Source of the DNA: Lottiidibacillus patelloidae
GTDB lineage: Bacteria; Bacillota; Bacilli; Bacillales; SA5d-4
Direction: 5' to 3'
Length of the DNA stretch: 64,000 nt
Assembly: GCF_002262935.1 (NCBI RefSeq)
Contig: NZ_NPIA01000001.1
Location: forward strand, 62,001-126,000
The position numbers were made by a program, and so were the translations under genes. Below are positions 63,535 through 64,000 of this stretch, one piece after another (position 1 is the stretch's first letter; each line of letters starts with the position of its first letter). The notes under the pieces were generated by a model, which searched no databases, was not told where the DNA came from, and was given only the letters and a program-made list of their open reading frames with translations.

Positions 63535-63562
63535 GGCTGGCACTTGTGTCCCAGCCTCACTC
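63531..63562. terminator. Terminator after the tad operon
   Basis: GAGGCTGG pairs with CCAGCCTC around CACTTGTGTC. T tracts are short, so it may act from both sides between the convergent genes. Confidence 0.65.
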
Positions 63563-63576
63563 TAATGAAAGATGTC

Positions 63577-63762
63577 TTACCTATTAAATAGCACTAACTT
63601 CCCTGTTGGAGAAGTAACACGACTCGTATTTCCTTCTAGGTTATGTTCCGTTAATTTTTTATTCCCTATTTCTTTAGCTTCTTTTTCTGAAACTGCTTCA
63701 AATGTTTCATCTAATAGTTTGCTACCGTCCTTTGCGAAAACTGTTAACCTATAAGTTTTCAT
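63577..63762 (-). CDS. yhzD: YhzD-like small protein
   Basis: The 61-aa protein has the YhzD pattern: MKTYRLTVFAKDGSKLLDETFEA at the start and HNLEGNTSRVTSPTGKLVLFNR at the end, with no membrane segment. Its place beside yhaO matches the B. subtilis neighbourhood. TAGAGGAGTTGGAACG lies before the ATG. Confidence 0.8.
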   Translation of the reverse strand: MKTYRLTVFAKDGSKLLDETFEAVSEKEAKEIGNKKLTEHNLEGNTSRVTSPTGKLVLFNR

Positions 63763-63936
63763 CGTTCCAACTCCTCTATTAAAACTTCTCTTTTTACTTA
63801 TTCGTAGAATCTACTTTATATCCTTCTTTAAAACATATAAAAAATCAAACAGATTATGATCCTCGAAAAGATGCGTACGTATGTTTCCGTATGGTAAACT
63901 TAATACCAATAGTAAGCGATGAAAGTGGGAATGAAA

Positions 63937-64000
63937 ATGAGTAAAATTCGGTTTATTCATACAGCGGACCTTCACTTAGACAGTCCTTTTAAAGGCATGG
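63937..64000 (+). CDS. yhaO: DNA repair exonuclease YhaO, N-terminal fragment
   Basis: The first 21 codons (MSKIRFIHTADLHLDSPFKG) are present before the right edge cuts the gene. TADLHLDSP is the first metal-binding motif of SbcD/Mre11-type nucleases. ATG 63937 follows AAAGTGGGA; ATG 63931, two codons earlier, is possible. Confidence 0.85.
   Translation, partial: MSKIRFIHTADLHLDSPFKGM

Overview
The window reads as the chromosome of a low-GC, endospore-forming member of the Bacillaceae (Bacillus, Anaerobacillus or an alkaliphilic relative; genus not fixed by what I can see). Evidence: AT-rich sequence with strong AGGAGG-type ribosome binding sites and frequent TTG/GTG starts, a GerA-type germinant receptor operon, an alpha/beta SASP gene, four YheC/YheD spore-coat-associated ATP-grasp genes, T-box control of trp genes, and gene order resembling the yheD-yheC-yheB-yheA / yhaX / yhzD / yhaO neighbourhood of Bacillus subtilis. 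No rRNA, tRNA, CRISPR, prophage or insertion sequence was seen.

Layout. 1-5 kb: small soluble enzymes (PaiB-like, ABM monooxygenase, AHSA1-like, YfcE-like phosphoesterase), then a SulP transporter with a UspA protein. 5-10 kb: a CBO0543-like membrane protein and a complete ger operon (A, B, C subunits plus an overlapping 55-aa D-like subunit). 10-20 kb: housekeeping and hypothetical genes, including a PWHR alkyltransferase-like protein, a coiled-coil protein built of 21-residue repeats, pssA, a bcrC-like phosphatase and a DUF1284 gene broken by one stop codon. 19.8-23.3 kb: pyruvate carboxylase. 24-25.3 kb: an overlapping pair of membrane genes. 25.4-30.4 kb: a sigma-A promoter, two tandem tryptophan T-boxes, then trpDCFBA with no trpE at its head. 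30.8-37.2 kb: second SulP transporter, more membrane genes including a second overlapping pair, and an aquaporin-arsC pair.

37.3-39.8 kb: a reactive-sulfur operon (rhodanese, TusA-rhodanese, DsrE-like, rhodanese-metallo-beta-lactamase). A CsoR-family repressor with CstR-like cysteines lies 7 kb further on at 46.5 kb and may be its regulator. 39.9-42.9 kb: a GMC oxidoreductase / gluconate dehydrogenase subunit 3 / membrane protein operon with a DUF3905-like gene. 43-46 kb: DUF421-DUF4363, a KtrB/KtrD potassium transporter, a SASP. 47-54.7 kb: four yheC/yheD-type genes on the minus strand, then yheB, yheA and a yhaX-like HAD gene on the plus strand.

54.75-55.24 kb is a non-coding block of degenerate, modular repeats. 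From 56 to 63.5 kb lies a full Tad/Flp pilus locus (DUF192, Flp pilin, prepilin peptidase, TadE, TadG-like, CpaB, TadZ/CpaE, TadA, TadB, TadC) preceded by a cyclic-di-GMP-I riboswitch with a terminator and a visible antiterminator pairing, so pilus expression is probably set by c-di-GMP. The window ends in yhzD and the start of yhaO.

All function calls come from reading motifs and family resemblance; no database search was run.
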